From: an uncultured Anaerolineae bacterium
Lineage (GTDB): Bacteria; Chloroflexota; Anaerolineae; Anaerolineales; Villigracilaceae
DNA: 64,000 bases
Reading direction: 5' to 3'
NCBI GenBank assembly: GCA_903822545.1
Contig: CAIJPN010000017.1
Location: forward strand, 124,001-188,000
Shown here: piece by piece, positions 62,560 through 64,000 of the stretch
Numbering within the stretch: position 1 is the first letter of the stretch
How the letters are laid out: each line of letters starts with the position of its first letter
The notes under the pieces: model-generated
Database searches by the model: none
Seen by the model: only the letters and a program-made list of their open reading frames with translations
Told to the model about the DNA's origin: nothing
Made by a program: the position numbers and the translations under genes

Positions 62560-62985
62560 GTGAAAAAACTTATCATTTTCGCCCTTATCGCTCTCCTCCT
62601 CACCTCCTGCGCCGCTGAAACCCCAGCCGCCACCCCCGATCCATCCGGCGCACTCAGCCAGCAGTACAAGCTTGGCCATGATTATGCCAGCCTGGTGGCG
62701 CTGTTGCCATACCTGCATCGCCCCATGTCTCGCGCAGATGTCGAAGCCCTGTTGGGCAAAGCCTATTGCAAAACTCCCACCACCTGCTTTTACCCCACAG
62801 ATAAAGTAATGCTCTACTGCCCCGATGCTTACACCCTCGAAAACGGCATTTGCAAAACCGCCAACGAAGAACTCAAAGCCTTCGAACTGACCTGGGAACT
62901 GATCGTCTATTTCTCCGCCAATGATGCCGGACTGGCCTCGCCCGATGACACGCTGATTGGCGTGGAATTCATGCCAATGCAATAA
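62560..62985 (+). CDS. small lipoprotein of unknown function between hypD and hypE
   Basis: A protein of 141 residues read from the GTG at 62560, since this gives a clean lipoprotein signal (KKLIIFALIALLLTSC, Cys at about 17). The mature part has ARPM-like helix YLHRPMSRADVEALLGKAYC, two further Cys (TTCFYP, LYCPDA) and a C-terminal beta strand. I do not recognise a family. The fold could be SmpA/BamE-like: a short lipoprotein with a DVEALLG-type motif. That is a weak resemblance. It splits the hyp cluster. Confidence 0.6.
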   Translation: MKKLIIFALIALLLTSCAAETPAATPDPSGALSQQYKLGHDYASLVALLPYLHRPMSRADVEALLGKAYCKTPTTCFYPTDKVMLYCPDAYTLENGICKTANEELKAFELTWELIVYFSANDAGLASPDDTLIGVEFMPMQ

Positions 62986-62989
62986 AACC

Positions 62990-63024
62990 AAGCTGACAGG
63001 TACTATAAAAGTGCCTGTCAGCTT
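62990..63024. terminator. AAGCTGACAGG palindrome
   Basis: An 11-bp perfect inverted repeat AAGCTGACAGG/CCTGTCAGCTT with a 13-nt loop, just before hypE. It shares the GACAGG core with the palindrome at the tetR end, so it may be a dispersed repeat rather than a true terminator. Confidence 0.6.
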
Positions 63025-63039
63025 GGACAAGGACCCCCT

Positions 63040-64000
63040 ATGGCTGAAACTCTCGATATAACTGGCGCTGTCTGCCCTGTCCCGCTTGTTCACAATCAAC
63101 AAATTGTGCTGGGGCATGGCTCCGGCGGCAAAATGGCGGCGGACCTTATCGCCAAGACCTTCCTGCCAGCCTTCGACAACCCGGCCCTGCGCGCGGGCGA
63201 CGATGGGGCGGTGGTGGATATCTCCACCGGGCGGATCGTGCTCAGCACCGATTCGCACGTCGTCGCGCCGCTTTTCTTTCCGGGTGGGGATATCGGCCAC
63301 CTGGCTGTTTGCGGGACTGTCAATGATGTGGCGGTGATGGGCGCGACGCCGCTCTACCTGACCGTGGGCTTTATCCTCGAAGAAGGGCTGGAACTTTCTG
63401 CCCTGGAGCGTGTCACCGCTTCGATGAAGGCCTCCGCCGCTGAGGCCGGGGTGCAGATTGTGACGGGTGATACCAAAGTCGTGCAGCGCGGCAAAGCTGA
63501 CGGGTTGTACATCTCCACTACCGGGGTTGGAATCCTGCCTGATGGCCGGAAAATTGGTGGGGCCCAGGCCAAGCCCGGGGATGTTGTCCTCCTGAGCGGC
63601 ACAATGGGTGATCATGGCATTGCTGTGCTGGCTGCGCGCGGTGAACTGGGTTTCGAGACGGATGTGCGCTCTGATTGTGCCCCGCTCAATGGCCTGATCG
63701 CTGACCTGCTGGCCGCTTGCCCGGATGTTCATGTGCTGCGCGACCCGACCCGTGGCGGGGTGGCGACCACGCTGAATGAGATTGCCAAACAATCGGGGGT
63801 GTGCATCACGCTGGAGGAGAAGTCGCTGCCCGTGAAACCGGCGGTAGCTTCGGTGTGTGAGATGCTCGGGTTTGATCCGCTTTACGTGGCGAATGAAGGC
63901 AAAGTCCTGGTGATTTTGCCCGCCGAAAGCGCCGAAAAAGCCCTCGAAACGCTGAAAAAATCCAAGTACGGCGCAGATTCTATCAAAATTGGCACAGTGA
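63040..64000 (+). CDS. hypE: HypE, 5' part (window end)
   Basis: The frame is open from the ATG at 63040 to the window end (320 codons). It has IVLGHGSGGKMAADLI, DDGAVVDISTGRIVLSTDSHVV, GDIGHLAVCGTVNDVAVMGA, GDTKVV and DPTRGGVATTLNEIA: the PurM/AIR-synthase fold of HypE. HypE converts the carbamoyl group from HypF to a thiocyanate on its C-terminal Cys. That terminal PRIC motif lies outside the window. It is 54 nt after the lipoprotein gene. Confidence 0.95.
   Translation, partial: MAETLDITGAVCPVPLVHNQQIVLGHGSGGKMAADLIAKTFLPAFDNPALRAGDDGAVVDISTGRIVLSTDSHVVAPLFFPGGDIGHLAVCGTVNDVAVMGATPLYLTVGFILEEGLELSALERVTASMKASAAEAGVQIVTGDTKVVQRGKADGLYISTTGVGILPDGRKIGGAQAKPGDVVLLSGTMGDHGIAVLAARGELGFETDVRSDCAPLNGLIADLLAACPDVHVLRDPTRGGVATTLNEIAKQSGVCITLEEKSLPVKPAVASVCEMLGFDPLYVANEGKVLVILPAESAEKALETLKKSKYGADSIKIGTV

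Noticed and set aside
57299-64000. Complete hydrogenase operon
   Set aside because: No large or small subunit motif (RxCGxC...DPCxxC) was found in any frame of the window.

Overview
The window looks like part of the chromosome of a Chloroflexota bacterium, probably class Anaerolineae. This is inferred from gene style (a Ser/Thr kinase fused to a TolB-like propeller, paired SPFH proteins, many TGPred-like membrane proteins), moderately high GC, abundant short palindromic repeats and many apparently leaderless promoters. No rRNA, tRNA, CRISPR array, phage or transposase gene was seen.

Layout. 1-7.9 kb: end of an FAD/Fe-S oxidase gene, a Ser/Thr kinase, a PAP2 phosphatase, then a transglutaminase-cyclase pair. 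8-12.4 kb (minus strand): gamma-glutamyltransferase, a CNNM/CorC-type membrane protein, a broken deaminase gene and selD. selD is itself a selenoprotein gene: an in-frame TGA at codon 22 sits at the catalytic position and is followed by a bacterial SECIS-like hairpin. 12.4-21.6 kb: SPFH and NfeD proteins, a PyrK-like Fe-S protein, a secreted repeat protein, a nucleotide-sugar dehydrogenase, RimI-like acetyltransferase, RNase D and a beta-CASP ribonuclease. 21.8-28.1 kb: sugar use (GH13, sugar MFS transporter, GH2, alcohol dehydrogenase). 28.2-37.7 kb: two large sensor kinases, an orphan Cys-type formate dehydrogenase-like molybdoenzyme and a GltD-like oxidoreductase.

37.7-42.2 kb: a tight four-gene envelope operon (HExxH membrane-anchored putative peptidase, DsbA-cyclophilin fusion lipoprotein, PrsW-like intramembrane protease, DedA). 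43.1-50.9 kb (minus strand): a beta-oxidation operon under a TetR regulator with a visible palindromic operator (two acyl-CoA dehydrogenases, one lacking the usual catalytic Glu; a fused hydroxyacyl-CoA dehydrogenase/hydratase; thiolase; SCP2 protein), interrupted by a GxxExxY gene bracketed by inverted CACGGATT repeats. 51-55.5 kb: a decayed membrane protein gene and two AT-richer membrane glycosyltransferase-like genes. 55.5-64 kb: an amidase, then [NiFe]-hydrogenase maturation genes hypA, hypB, hypF, hypC, hypD, a small lipoprotein gene and hypE (cut by the window end). No hydrogenase structural gene is in the window.

Three cross-cutting themes stand out. (1) At least eight genes start 6-7 nt after a good -10 box, as expected of leaderless mRNAs. 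(2) Several families of short tandem-unit palindromes fill spacers, supply the stop codons of some genes and are inserted in frame inside genes (GH2, formate dehydrogenase, hypF three times). (3) The CACGGATT family occurs both as compact hairpins and as two half-elements around a PD-(D/E)XK-like GxxExxY gene, which suggests a mobile or nuclease-linked repeat system.
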